The notes beneath the pieces were generated by a model. It saw nothing but the letters and a program-made list of their open reading frames with translations, ran no database searches and was not told where the DNA came from. The position numbers were made by a program, and so were the translations under genes. Below are positions 45,708 through 56,303 of a stretch of DNA of 64,000 nt, piece after piece (the stretch's first letter is position 1; the number at the start of each line of letters is the position of its first letter). The stretch comes from Pseudopithomyces maydicus (Eukaryota > Ascomycota > Dothideomycetes > Pleosporales > Didymosphaeriaceae): NCBI GenBank assembly GCA_026873275.1, contig JANTUC010000004.1:62001-126000 (forward strand), written 5' to 3'.

Positions 45708-47588
45708 GGTTGCAGAGGTGTCTTCACACCAGCAAGGAGAAGGTGTAATGTGCTGTGCAGATAACGACGGGAAGGTTGGACAGGAAGATGTGTCCATGTA
45801 TGATAAGTTCGATAACACAATAGGGCCTGCCACGATATATACATGCACACGACCAGCGATCCGGAGCCAAGGGGTGAGACATGTTGTTTACCAAGTATCG
45901 ACTGGCCGGACGCTAGACAGTGAGAAGCTGGGGGGTGAGTTGCCAGGGTCAGCGTCACATAGATCCAGTTCCCCGGGTTCCTAGTTTGTGTATTCATCTC
46001 GATCTCCTACTACCAAAACATGTCAGCGATGGTGTCCTCGATTCGATATGTCGCAGCATAGGATGATCCAATAGGACGTAGGGCCTGCAACACAAGCGAG
46101 TGGAAGCGATCAGGCGAGTAGGTCTAGGCAAGGGATGGCCGTCTTGTCAAATGTCTGAAGACTCGAAGTTGGTGACGGCGCCTGTCGAGAAACGCTCTCA
46201 AACAATAGGCGTTGTCGTCAATCTTCGTATGCATGTCATGCTGCAGCGCCATGGGCGAGAAAGCGGCGAGATGGAAGTTTTGCTACGCCACGGAAAGTCA
46301 GAAGAAGATGGAAATACATCCGGTGCTGCAGCTAGAAGAAGGCCTCGTCACGCAAGGCGTTGTGTGTGGAGGAGCGTGGTAGCGCTAAATCGTAACACGG
46401 CGTCTTATGGAATGTAACTTTTCGCCACACCGTCGCCATAACCATAAATAAACACGACTGACTGCAGAGACGAGATGAGTATTTTCTTCGAGCGGTCAGA
46501 TGCGCAAAGGATTGTGAAGAGAAGTTTTTGGTGATATTACGGGTTCGATGAAGAATAGACAAAGACGGAATGAATGGACGCCTGACAGCGAGGACGCAGG
46601 GCGTTGCATTGTCAGAATGGTGCATTCTGGGGTTGACACATTGCGCCCTGGCGCATCGACGTCGGCTACCGCCTGCAGCCACCTCGAAAAGTGTATCGAT
46701 AATAAAGCCACGGCCAAGGTTCTAGAATAGACGCAACGCAGAAGTGGGATCGTTGCAAGGTCAGCCCAGAGGGGTCTTCGTTAAACCGAGCAAGCACGAA
46801 TTCAATTCATCGTCAAATCAAGATAGATGAGGATCCGAATGAAATGTACGAGCCATGGTATCTATGTCAGTGGTGTCTGGTGTCTGGTGTCTATCTGTGG
46901 GTGAGTATGTAAGTGGGGAGGGCTGCACCTTCCATTCAGAGCTAAAGCCGGTAGCGTTCTAGCTTAACAGCCGTACCGAACGGGTCTTTGCGACCACCAA
47001 ACTATCCTATTGATCGGCGTACAGCGAAACTTGTTGATTGCATCACATTCAGTGCCTGATTGATTGTGTGAGACAGGACGTGCCGGCCAAGACGCAGTAC
47101 TTGTTAGTACTTGTCGCACTCGGTGCAGAAACCACACACATTTCACCACGCGACACCCGCCAAATTTGCCCTCGTCCCGGGACCTCTTCTCGCGGGTTTC
47201 TCTGGCCCCAGCCCGGGGATTGGGAATGCGCCGTAACTGAGACAATGTCTTGGGTGTCGTCGCACGCTCACGCGCAAACCAAAAGAGTAATGGGACATGC
47301 ATGTTGCGCCCGATGGGGTATGTGTGCTGACTGTTTGGGAAACTGGTATGAGCAGAAAACGGAATTAGACCTGTCCACACCCGGCATGGTCGGGATGGGA
47401 TATACCATACGCGTAGCTGAAGGAGGTAGGGTATATAACAGAGGCACTGGTATGTTGGTGCTGACGCATTTCAAAACGGATTGGGAATGAGGTGTGAGAG
47501 AGAGCGAAAAAGAGACAGAGATAGAGGCCATCACTATATGCATACCTCATCTGATAGCCGTCTCACTTTTTCTTGATTGTTAATTTAC
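45708..47588. other. Long intergenic interval
   Basis: 1.9 kb. ATATATACATG at about 45833-45843 may be core promoter of the proline-rich gene. A triple TGGTGTC repeat lies at 46871-46891. No supported gene. Confidence 0.45.
46871..46891 (+). repeat. TGGTGTC tandem repeat, three copies
   Basis: Three perfect consecutive 7-base units. Confidence 0.8.
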
Positions 47589-48736
47589 CTAGCCCGTCTG
47601 GCGTGACTGGGTCTGCTCAATGTATTTCGTGTGCATTTGTTCAATGGCCGGGATGATGAGGGACTCAATCTCCACGGCAGGCTCGCCTTTGGGCACAGCA
47701 TGCTCTGTTTCCAGCAGCGACTGCTTTGGCGCCTCTTGTGCCTCTTGTGCCTCCTTCTCCTTTGCCGACAGGTCGGCGGAGCCCACGAGGGAGGGCACGC
47801 CCGAGAAGCTCTTGGTGCGGCGGTTGGCAGGCACGCGGATCCACTTCTCACCCTCCATCTTGGAGACGAAGACGACCTCCCACTTGCGCGTATTGAGCAG
47901 GTTGCCAATGACTAGATGGTGCGAGTACTTGTCCAGGGCATACTTTGCCTTCTTCACCAGGATGGAGGGGTCCGTCTCCAGCTTGAAGCTGACGATGATG
48001 CCGTCCGGGGCCCAGCCGTCGACCAGCTGCTTCAGGAACTTGGGCACGGGTTCGAGATCGATGACTAGCTTGCGGCCGTCTGTGCGGGCGGCGGGGGCGT
48101 CTTGGGCCAAGTCGGCTGCGGGGTTCTGGTGGGCGAATTCCTCATTGGACTGTATCTTGTGCTCGACCATGCGATGACGGGGCACGAAGAAGTCGGAGAC
48201 GGCAGCAGCGAGGTAGAACATGGCACGCGGGCCGAGCGGACGCATGAGCTGGGCGACCTCCCGCAGGTCCCACAGGTACTCGGTGATGGTCACAAAGGAC
48301 AGGATCAACAGGCGGCCGTCCCGCTTGACCTCGGTATACTGGCGCAGCACGTCGAGCATGTCGTGCTGGTGCTGCTCGTCGACGACGACGCGGCCATCCT
48401 CCTCGCGCATGAAGTCGAGGAAGGAGCGGGTGTTGTGCGAGTAGTGGCGCGAGTAGGGCAGCAGCGAGAACTGGCGGTGCAGGAAGATGACGGCGTAGCC
48501 ATGGCGGAGGAAGAACTCGGCGCTGGTGGCGCCACGCGTGCCGGCAGAGAAGTTGTCGATGTAGCGCACCGTCTGGGTCTCGAGGGGCACCGTGGTGCCG
48601 CCGGAGGTGACGAGGACGACGCGGCGGCCCTGGTCGTCGTGGCGGTGGATGAACTCGCGGGCGAGGGTGACGTTGGCCTGGAGGTCCTTGGGCGGGGCTC
48701 GTTGGAGAAGTAATCGCGCTCAGAGTCGCTGGCCAT
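47589..48736 (-). CDS. CAB2: Phosphopantothenate-cysteine ligase
   Basis: Second step after pantothenate kinase in coenzyme A synthesis: joins 4'-phosphopantothenate to Cys, in the cytosol. Starts MASDSERDYFSNEP at ATG 48736. The frame then shifts at the G4 run 48694-48697 (plus strand). One extra base gives PPKDLQANVTLAREFIHRH and joins the long ORF below, for 382 residues. Core motifs: VVLVTSGGTTVPLE (nucleotide-binding loop), DNFSAGTRGA, FLHRQFSLLPYSR, FYLAAAVSDFF, KLVIDLEPVPK, IIVSFKLETD and HHLVIGNLLNTR. These follow the eukaryotic CoaB-type order. An Ala/Glu-rich insertion lies near residue 325. Divergent from the Zn2Cys6 regulator across 741 bases. Confidence 0.92.
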
Positions 48737-49477
48737 GGTGCAGACGGAATAATTGCGGGCGCGGTGGGCAGCGGTGCATGGCCGTGGTGAATCAGCAGCA
48801 GCAGCAGCAGTGGCGGTAGCGGCAGCGGGCGGCAGCACCACCACCGACCAGCACCAACAGCGGGCAGCGACAGGCGGGGGTGGGGGTGTCGACCTAGGCA
48901 CACAGGCCCGTCGGGGGAGGAGGGAGGGCTGCTGCTCTGGCGGCTCTAGGTGCGCGACAGCCTGCCAGCTCCGCGGCATGAGATGAGACGTCTATAAATT
49001 GCACGCAGAGCCCCTCGTAGCGTCGTCGAGGTTGCCGTCCCATCTCGTCGTGCACCTCCACCACCAGGGCACCACTTCCAGGGCTACCAGGGCTGCTGGG
49101 GCTGCCACCACTGCCACCGCAACCACCGCCGCCGCCAACCCCGACGCTCGGCACCCTGCTGCCCTCCGTGCCCTGCCAGGCCTGGCTCCGAAGCCGCACC
49201 CCGCCCCGCCACCGCCGCTGCCGCCGCCCAGGCCAGACCCTCATACCGCCTCGACAGCTGCAACTAGCACACGGCAGACACGGCCCGATCGTCATGGGAT
49301 TTGTTCCATCTTGCATTTGCCATCGCTCACGGGATGTCTTGCCACCAATCATCGTCCACCTACCGCGGCACCCTTTGCCATCCAATCACCGTCCGCCTGT
49401 CGACATTTCGTCGTAGCATGCCCTCTGGAAACTCATGTTGGAAATGAAGCCGGTCGCTCGTCGTCTAGAGACCTACA
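48737..49477. promoter_or_regulatory. Divergent promoter, CAB2 and Zn2Cys6 regulator
   Basis: 741 bases. Carries a perfect (CAG)6 at 48793-48810, 58 bases upstream of CAB2, and GC-rich imperfect GCCGCC/CCACCG repeats at 49070-49240. No gene seen. Confidence 0.5.
48793..48810 (+). repeat. (CAG)6 microsatellite in CAB2 leader
   Basis: Six CAG units, CTG in the sense of CAB2, in its presumed 5' untranslated region. Confidence 0.85.
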
Positions 49478-52400
49478 ATGTCGTCCTTGCAGCCCCGCCG
49501 GCCCGACCGCCATGAAAAGGTGCAGATACCCCGTCTCGAAAGGCCCCGAGAACCGCCTCCCAAGAAGCCGTCGGTCCCTCGCCAAGGGCGTGTGTCGCGC
49601 GCATGTATGAGTTGTCGGGCCCGCAAGATCAAGTGCAATGGGAAACAGCCCCAGTGCCAGAATTGCCATGAGAGCCAAATTGCTTGCGTCTATGTGGCTA
49701 GCCGCAAGGACAGGCTCAAGACGTACGTCACTACATCATCCTGACCTTCTCCTCTCGCATCCACGCTGATCTACCCCCCAAAGCGCAACCGAGCACAATC
49801 AGGACTTGCTGCAATTGCTGCAGGAACTGCGTCAGAACGCCTCGCCCCAAGAACAGCAAAGAATCGACTCGCTCTTGGCCGCTGTACGTACATATGCTCT
49901 GACCAGAACCCACCTTGCTCACCTCTCCACGAGACTACCGAGGACGTCGCCGATGCCGCTTCTACTCTCCGCAAATCTCCGGAAAAAAGCCCGGGAAATA
50001 AGCAGGATGTCTCGGACGATAATGAAGGGGACATGGAAGGTGATATGAATGGGGAAGCTCACGTCACTGCCGAAGTAGGCTCCAACCATGGCATGGACAA
50101 CATGGACGAAGATCTCCTGCGTACCGAACGTTCTCGCGCCACGGGCTACATGGGCAAAAACTCCGAGGTTCAGTGGCTCAGAACCTTGCATCATGAAGCA
50201 GACGCTCCGGCCAAGGGTTATGAAGGTCCATTTGGGCCTCCCGGGGACTCTGCACAGGCTCACGAAGAGCGCATAGACGCCCTGCATCAACGTCAACGTC
50301 AAAGCTCCGCCTCTCACATGAATACAAACAGCTGCAGCTTCTACCTAGACGAAGAACCTCTCGCCATAGATTTCATTGTTGATCCGTATGAGCTACCTGA
50401 CTTTGCCTTGGCAGAGCGTCTCTTCAAATGCTTCATGTCCACCGTGCAGACTTCCTTCCCTTTGCTTTCGCAAAAAACTTTCACCAGACAGTTCTATCAT
50501 TATTACCAATCGGTCACCGAGGGGAGCCTTACAGGATTCCCCAGAAATGGCAGGCCATGTTGAACCTAGTCTTTGCCATTGGTGCCGTTCACTCGCACCT
50601 CATCGAGGCCGATTGGCGTGCCGATAGTATGTCTAACTCTGCCCGCACATACTTGTATTCACACCTTGCAGGCAAAGACCATATGTTGTACCACAGCAGA
50701 GCATGGGCTTTGAGCCTCAATGATCCTTGGTAGACCTTCCTTACCTCCAACGTGCCCTCCATCCCTTATTACCCCCTTCTTCCAGGAAAACCTCTCAAAA
50801 GAATTGATTGGATGCTAATGTATATTGCAAGGTGGATCACTCATCCCGATCTCGCTCAAATCCAAATCGTAGGCTGACCTTTCCGTGACCTTGATACATG
50901 ACTGATTTTCATAGTCAGGTTTGTTATCGTTGTATTATGCATCCATTGGTCACATGAATCGGTCAGTAAATTCATCTTTCCATCCTTCTGCGACATCAAA
51001 AAGCTACCATGAGCTTCATCCGCCGCTAACAACATATACGCAGGGCCTGGGTCGTAATTGGAATGGCAATGCGTTTCGGCTTCTCTCTTGGACTCCACAT
51101 CCGTAACGAGGATCGTTCGGCCACTGCTGTAAAGAAGGAAATTTTGTCGCGCATCTGGTGGGCAGTATATTCACTGGATCGCTCACTTTCTGCTATTACC
51201 GGTCGTCCATCCATTGGCGCCGAAATCTATTGTTCGACCTCATTGCCCCTTCCCATTTCGGCCGCGGACATAGACGAAGCCATCATAGAGGCTAAATTCG
51301 GACTACCGCCGAAATGGGCCAGTGTGCACGTGCGACCAGAATCAGATAGAGCCCACTCGACCGGTGCCAGCACGGGAACGCCGAACTTGTCATCAGAGCC
51401 GGCCAACGGGGGTACATTCCTGACGAGCACAGTCAAGTTGGGGATGCTGTCGAATGATGTGATAGCTCAGCTATACTCACCAAACCTGGCTACCAAGTCT
51501 TGGAAGTATATCCAGCAGAAGATAACACAGATGCTTGGAGACCTCGATTCTTGGTTATCCTCTTTGCCAAAAGGCCTAAACCCCTTTGAAGAAAACGGTT
51601 CGAATTATGCTATGCAGCAAGAGCGAAACATTCTCAAGACCTACTATCACAGTACCAAGATCCTCATCTGCAGGCCGTGTCTGTGTCGTCTTGATCGTCG
51701 TATCAAATCGCAGACCGCTACTTCAGATAGATTCAACCACAACATTGCCGTGCAGTGCGTGGTATCGGCAAAATCTATCGCTGCATGTCTGCCAGATGAT
51801 ATGGCAGTGTGGAGTAAAGAGATATATCGCATCTTTCCATGGTGGGCGGCTGTGCATTACGTCATGCAGGCGGTTGCTATTCTCCTGCTTGAGGCTTGCT
51901 ACGAGGCAGAGGGCCTGGACGTTCTGCCCGCGCTGAAGAAATTGGTACGGTGGCTGAGGGCGTTACGATATTCCAATCGAACGGCCAACCGCGCGTACAC
52001 CATCACAGTCGATCTACTCAGGAAACTCGTAGTGCGGGATTTCAAAAGTCAGAAGATCCCACAAGCAAGTCACTCGTCCCTGCCTGCGCCATCTACTAAC
52101 AGTACCAGGAGCTCTCCGAACTCCTCGCCGAGGACCCCGACCCCCTCAACCTCGCCGACCTGACATCGAACGCTTCCCAATGGTTCACCGGCGAAGAATT
52201 CCTCGAACAACTACCACTCTCTAATTTTCCAGATATACCGCAGGCCGGACCTTCCACTGAGCCGATCCCTGACATGAATGCTTACCAAGGGGCGGGAGAG
52301 CGGTCTTTCACAGGAGGAATGGAGCAGCCGCTGCAGGGTTTTTTCCACGAGACGCTGGACTCGAGGAGTCCGCTTGCAAACGTCTTCTTCACGACTTTCG

Positions 52401-52483
52401 ACCAAATGAGTCCCTTGCCTACAAGCGCAGAGGATACATACATGCAAGATACGACTGAGACATCGCCCCGGAACTACCCCTAG
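49478..52483 (+). CDS. Zn2Cys6 (GAL4-type) transcription factor
   Basis: Exons 49478-49722, 49784-49883, 49934-50729, 50832-50868, 50915-50961, 51044-52064 and 52109-52483. The zinc cluster Cys43-x2-Cys-x6-Cys-x6-Cys-x2-Cys-x6-Cys70 (RACMSCRARKIKC...) follows a basic N-terminus. A coiled-coil-like helix (QDLLQLLQELRQN) comes next, then an acidic linker, then the Fungal_trans regulatory domain (FALAERLFKCFMSTVQTSFP, QKWQAMLNLVFAIGAVHSHL, AWVVIGMAMRFGFSLGLH, RIWWAVYSLDRSLSAITGRP). A Gln/Glu/Pro-rich tail closes the protein. A one-base break at the G4 run 50521-50524 must be allowed for, giving 873 residues. The last intron (52065-52108) has a GC donor. Target genes unknown; its neighbour CAB2 is divergent but a regulatory link is not shown. 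Confidence 0.9.
52065..52108 (+). other. GC-AG intron in the Zn2Cys6 gene
   Basis: 44-base intron with donor CAA|GCAAGT, branch-like CTAAC and acceptor TACCAG. It is phase 0 and links the two long open frames either side. No GT donor nearby gives a continuous frame. Confidence 0.7.
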
Positions 52484-52685
52484 GCGCGGTTCAGTTCTCA
52501 ACGGCACCAAATTCGATTGATACGGAACAACTGCATTGCAATCTATAGAGAATTTTGTGAGGGTTCGCTCATTAGATATCTATTAATATAGGAATCACTG
52601 GTTGATCTCCATCACTTCCTCATCACTTCCTCACCTTGCGCTGACTGATCAGCGAGCTTTTCATTTCCTTTTCACTTCTACCATC

Positions 52686-53346
52686 CTAATCCCCATGTTT
52701 CTGCTTGTCCTCATTCTGCCCCTTTATCACCCACCCTTTAAACGGATCCTCCACATTCGGATCGCGCCTCAACTTAGCGATCTGATCCTCACCACTCGGA
52801 ACCAGCAACCCCCTCTGTACCGCCTCCCGCCCTTCAATCTTCTCCGCCCACCGCTGCAACGCTGGGAACTTGGCCAGATCGACACCCGCCCACGGCGCCC
52901 AGCGTACCCACGTGAACTGCAGAGAAAAACCGCATCAGTTTCACGTTTCCTTTCCAATGACAAAAAGGAAAGATAAACAAAAGAGTGGTGGGGGAGAAAA
53001 CATCCACGTGTATGACTGAGCCAAGAAAATTGACAAGAAAAATCAAACCCGCACACTCACCGTCGCAATATCCGCAACACTATACCTCCCCTTCCCCTTT
53101 CCAACAAGATACTCCCTCCCCCGCAACCTCTCTTCCAGCACGCCGTACAGCCTCCTCGTCTCGTTGCCGTAGCGCTGCACCGCGTAGTCGATCGTCTCGG
53201 GGGCGTACCGCACGAAGTGGTTTGCCTGACCTTGCATGGGGCCAAGACCGGCGTTTTGGAAGAACAGCCATTGGAGGAGCTCGGATTTGGAGTCTTTTTG
53301 TTTGCGGGGTGATTAGTGGGTGGTGGATATTTGGGGGGTTGAGGGT

Positions 53347-53377
<31 letters not shown>

Positions 53378-53793
53378 CGAGGTGGAATGCGTATGGATGT
53401 ACGTCGAGTTTTCATACACGTTCTCTATTACCTATCTTTCATCGCACATGTACAGGGTAAAAAGAAAGAGGAAGAAAAGAAGGAGATCACACAAACATAC
53501 CCTCACCCTCATCACCGACCCCAAACCTCCCCCCTCATCATAATGCTCAACAAGATACAACATGATAGCTCCCGACTCGAACACCCGGAAGTCCCCCTCG
53601 CGTGATCAATCAGCGCCGGGATCCTCCCGTTCGGATTTGCAGCAGCGAGGAACTTTGGATCTTTCTGCTCGGAGCGGGAGAGGTCGATGGCGGTCGTGGT
53701 GTATGGGATGCCTAGTTCTTCGAGGAGGATTGATATTTTTTGACCGTTTGGGGTGGCGGAGGTGAGGAGTTCGAGGGCGGGGGTCGGGGCCAT
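52686..53793 (-). CDS. Glutathione S-transferase (Ure2/GTT-like)
   Basis: Exons 53501-53793, 53061-53293 and 52686-52916 (GT-AG). The N-terminal thioredoxin-like domain shows TSATPNGQKISILLEELGIP, NPNGRIPALID and FESGAIMLYLVEHYD, with the glutathione-contacting ES pair. The helical C-terminal domain has QWLFFQNAGLGPMQGQANHF, ADIATVSV and FTWVRWAPWAGVDLAKFPAL. This matches fungal GSTs that conjugate glutathione to electrophiles. Two homopolymers break exon 1 on the plus strand: C5 at 53593-53597 and C6 at 53529-53534. One more base at each restores both the frame and the splice phase (252 residues). Intron 1 (53294-53500) contains a TTTC repeat. Confidence 0.9.
53348..53378 (+). repeat. TTTC microsatellite in GST intron 1
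   Basis: About seven consecutive CTTT units. On the coding strand of the GST gene it is (AAAG)n, inside the intron. Confidence 0.85.
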
Positions 53794-54733
53794 GGTGGAT
53801 TGGGGGTTGGAGGGTTGGGTAGCGGGTTAGTGTGGGTGTGATTAGGGGTTTGTGTGGGAAGGGGTTTGGTTCTTGGTATTGGGTTAGAGGTGTGGTACGT
53901 TTTGACGGTAGATTATCTTATGGTAATCTCAAGTCGTAGGAGAGCTCTTTGATGTTGGTGTAAATCTTGTAAGTGATTGGATGATGCTAGCGTGATGACG
54001 TGAATGGTGTATTGATGACGTTCGGCAACAGACCATACGTATCTGAATGCTAACATTCGCCGGCGAATTGGACCCTCTGATTATTTCTCATGCTAATGCA
54101 CGTGTATTTCGTGTGTTATTTTGGCGCTATATCTCAAGGGTTTGGTTAAACCTAGTTCCCGGGTCTCCGGTGGTTTGTGGCCTTCTGTTTGCGGCACTTC
54201 GGAGCTTCGTGTTATTACGGACACTGGCACTGGTATATTATTGTGATATGTTATTATAAGTGATTCAGTGATTGCCGGGCAAGTATGCTCGAAACGCTCA
54301 AGTTTGACCTGACACTTTGGTCCATGTTGTATGAGAAAGTGTAGTGCCAGCCGTCATTGCGAAGAAAGTTGATATTATCACTCAGGACCTCCTCATGCGT
54401 AATGAATACAAATTACTGTTTGAGATGTTGAAAATTCGCCATACGATTGTGTTGCGCACTGTGCAAACAGGATGCCTGTGAAGTAATCAGTGGAACAAGA
54501 GAGATGGCTAATGTACCCATATCAACACCAGCAACAATATCCATACACGAAGGACAACTTGCGAGTGAAAACCATTTTCATCCCCAAAGTTGAAACATGA
54601 GTCGGTTGATCTGGGTCGTGAAAAACAATTTGGAGTTGTCAACATCCGCATATAAAGTGACCACAGCAGCGTACATCTTCGCGCCTTTTCTCTTCACGCC
54701 CCTAACTATAAACCTGCGTCCACGAAATCCAAA
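53794..54733. promoter_or_regulatory. Divergent promoter, GST and unknown nuclear-type protein
   Basis: 940 bases, more AT-rich than its neighbours. A TATA box CATATAAAG at 54651-54659 points to the plus-strand gene. No other gene seen. Confidence 0.5.
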
Positions 54734-55949
54734 ATGACGGAAAATCCTGAAAAGGGAAGCTCAGAGTCAACCCGCTTGTCTCCAAGCTTTTATACATGCA
54801 AAGCATGCGGCCGCACGATGGCCATCATCTCTGCTGAGGGTAACGTACTGCCGGAAAGTGACATGGACGAAGGCTGCAATTTGTGTAAAGACTTCATGTT
54901 CTACTTTGTTGGAAATAAACGTCTGAAAGAGAAGTTCAAGGAAGTGAAATACCTGCACCGAAAGTTCCCCCTTAAAGTTGTGAGGCTTCGCCGACTGCGC
55001 CAGTCCCACATACTCCTGGGTAACTTCATCCAGATGGTCGATGCGTGGGACGACTCTGGAAATGACAAGGAAGACTTCAGCAAAGATATCGAATATCTGA
55101 GGGATCTGAGGTCAAACGCGCCCCCTGCTCGATGAGGGATGGCTCAATGGGGAAGAATCCGAGGAAGAGCTTAACGATGGAGGGTTCGAGGAAGAGTTCG
55201 ATGCCGAAGAGCCAGCAGAGGAAGAACGCGAGGGACAGGACGGAAATCCCAAGGAGCAGTCCGCTCAGCAAGCACAAGGCCAAGCCTATCAGCAAAGCAA
55301 TACTCAAGTCCCAGAAGACAACACAGATACGCAACCACGCACATCCAAACGGCCATTATCTCCACAGTCATCACCAGGCCTATCTCAGCCAGCAAAGCGG
55401 CTCCGCCTATCAAATAGCCGAACCCGCCGCATCCGCTTCGACTCCTCAGTTGTATTCTACGATGTTGAATCTGATTCTAGTCGCCAAACTTTACACTTCA
55501 ATCGCAGGAGCTTCTTTTACTCGCGAGGTCGGTGGGCGGCTCCAGAGGGGTCGCAGTGGCTCGATACCAGCGGATCTCATAAAACGCTTGTAGGATTTAC
55601 GGGGTGGATCAGGTCGATGGGTCAGTGGGTGCCTACGCTCAGGAGTTTGCGGATGGATGAAAAATGGGAGTCGAAGAAGGAGAAAAATGATGAGGGCGGG
55701 AGCAATGAAGTCAACGATAGCAAGGAAGGAGCGACGGAGGAGGCTGCACCTACTTATGAATCGACTCCCGACACCAATGGACAAAAGTCAGCACTGGATA
55801 CAGGGTTCTTAGCCGATACAGAGCAGGTAGAAGCGACGGAGGAGACTGCCCCTACTCATGAATCAACCCCCAACGCCAGCGGACAAAAGATAGCGCCAGG
55901 TACAGAGTTCTCGGATGATCCAATGGAAGTGGATGCAAAGTTCGATTAA
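54734..55949 (+). CDS. Hypothetical protein with N-terminal zinc-ribbon-like motif and nuclear features
   Basis: The N-terminal part (54734 to about 55120) begins MTENPEKGSSESTRLSPSFY and carries CKACGRT...GCNLCKDF (CxxC and CxxC about 25 residues apart), then a basic helical region. As written it stops at 55133-55135. If the C5 run 55121-55125 is really C4, the frame runs on through an acidic region, SKRPLSPQSSP and PAKRLRLS (nuclear-localisation-like), then FDSSVVFYDV, FYSRGRWAAPEGSQWLDTSG and an acidic, partly duplicated tail (two copies of a T/S-P-x-x-x-G-Q-K unit), to 55949 (404 residues). I recall similar RGR[WY]AAP-x-GxxWxDTSG motifs in lineage-specific proteins of Dothideomycetes. Function unknown. 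Two separate genes remain possible. Confidence 0.6.
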
Positions 55950-56303
55950 CCACCACGATCGCGGACCAGGACTGGTGAAAGTATATTTAGGCTGCATTGC
56001 CTCAATCAGCTGTGTTAGCACAAGATGAGGAACGGAACAGCTGGTTGTACGGTACATCCACCATGCATGGCTTACTTGTTCTTTTCCATCTTTGACTTTC
56101 TTTGGCAAACAACAAGGAAGAGCCGGTCATGGCATTGTTTGTTTTGCTAGGGAGTTTGGATAGACCACGGATTTGGCTTTGCAGGGTTTGACTGCATTCC
56201 TACACTTTATCTTTAAGATACCCCCTCCAGTAGCTTTAAGCTGTATACTTAGCTGTCCATTTATCAAACAATGGATCCAAATGGGAATTGTACCACACAT
56301 CAC
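55950..56303. other. Convergent intergenic interval
   Basis: 3' flanks only; nothing recognised. Confidence 0.4.

Noticed and set aside
55132..55593. 153-codon plus-strand frame MRDGSMGKNPRK...
   Set aside because: The overlapping frame with acidic region, SKRPLSP, PAKRLRL and WAAPEGSQWLDTSG is far more protein-like and continues into the 55617-55949 ORF.
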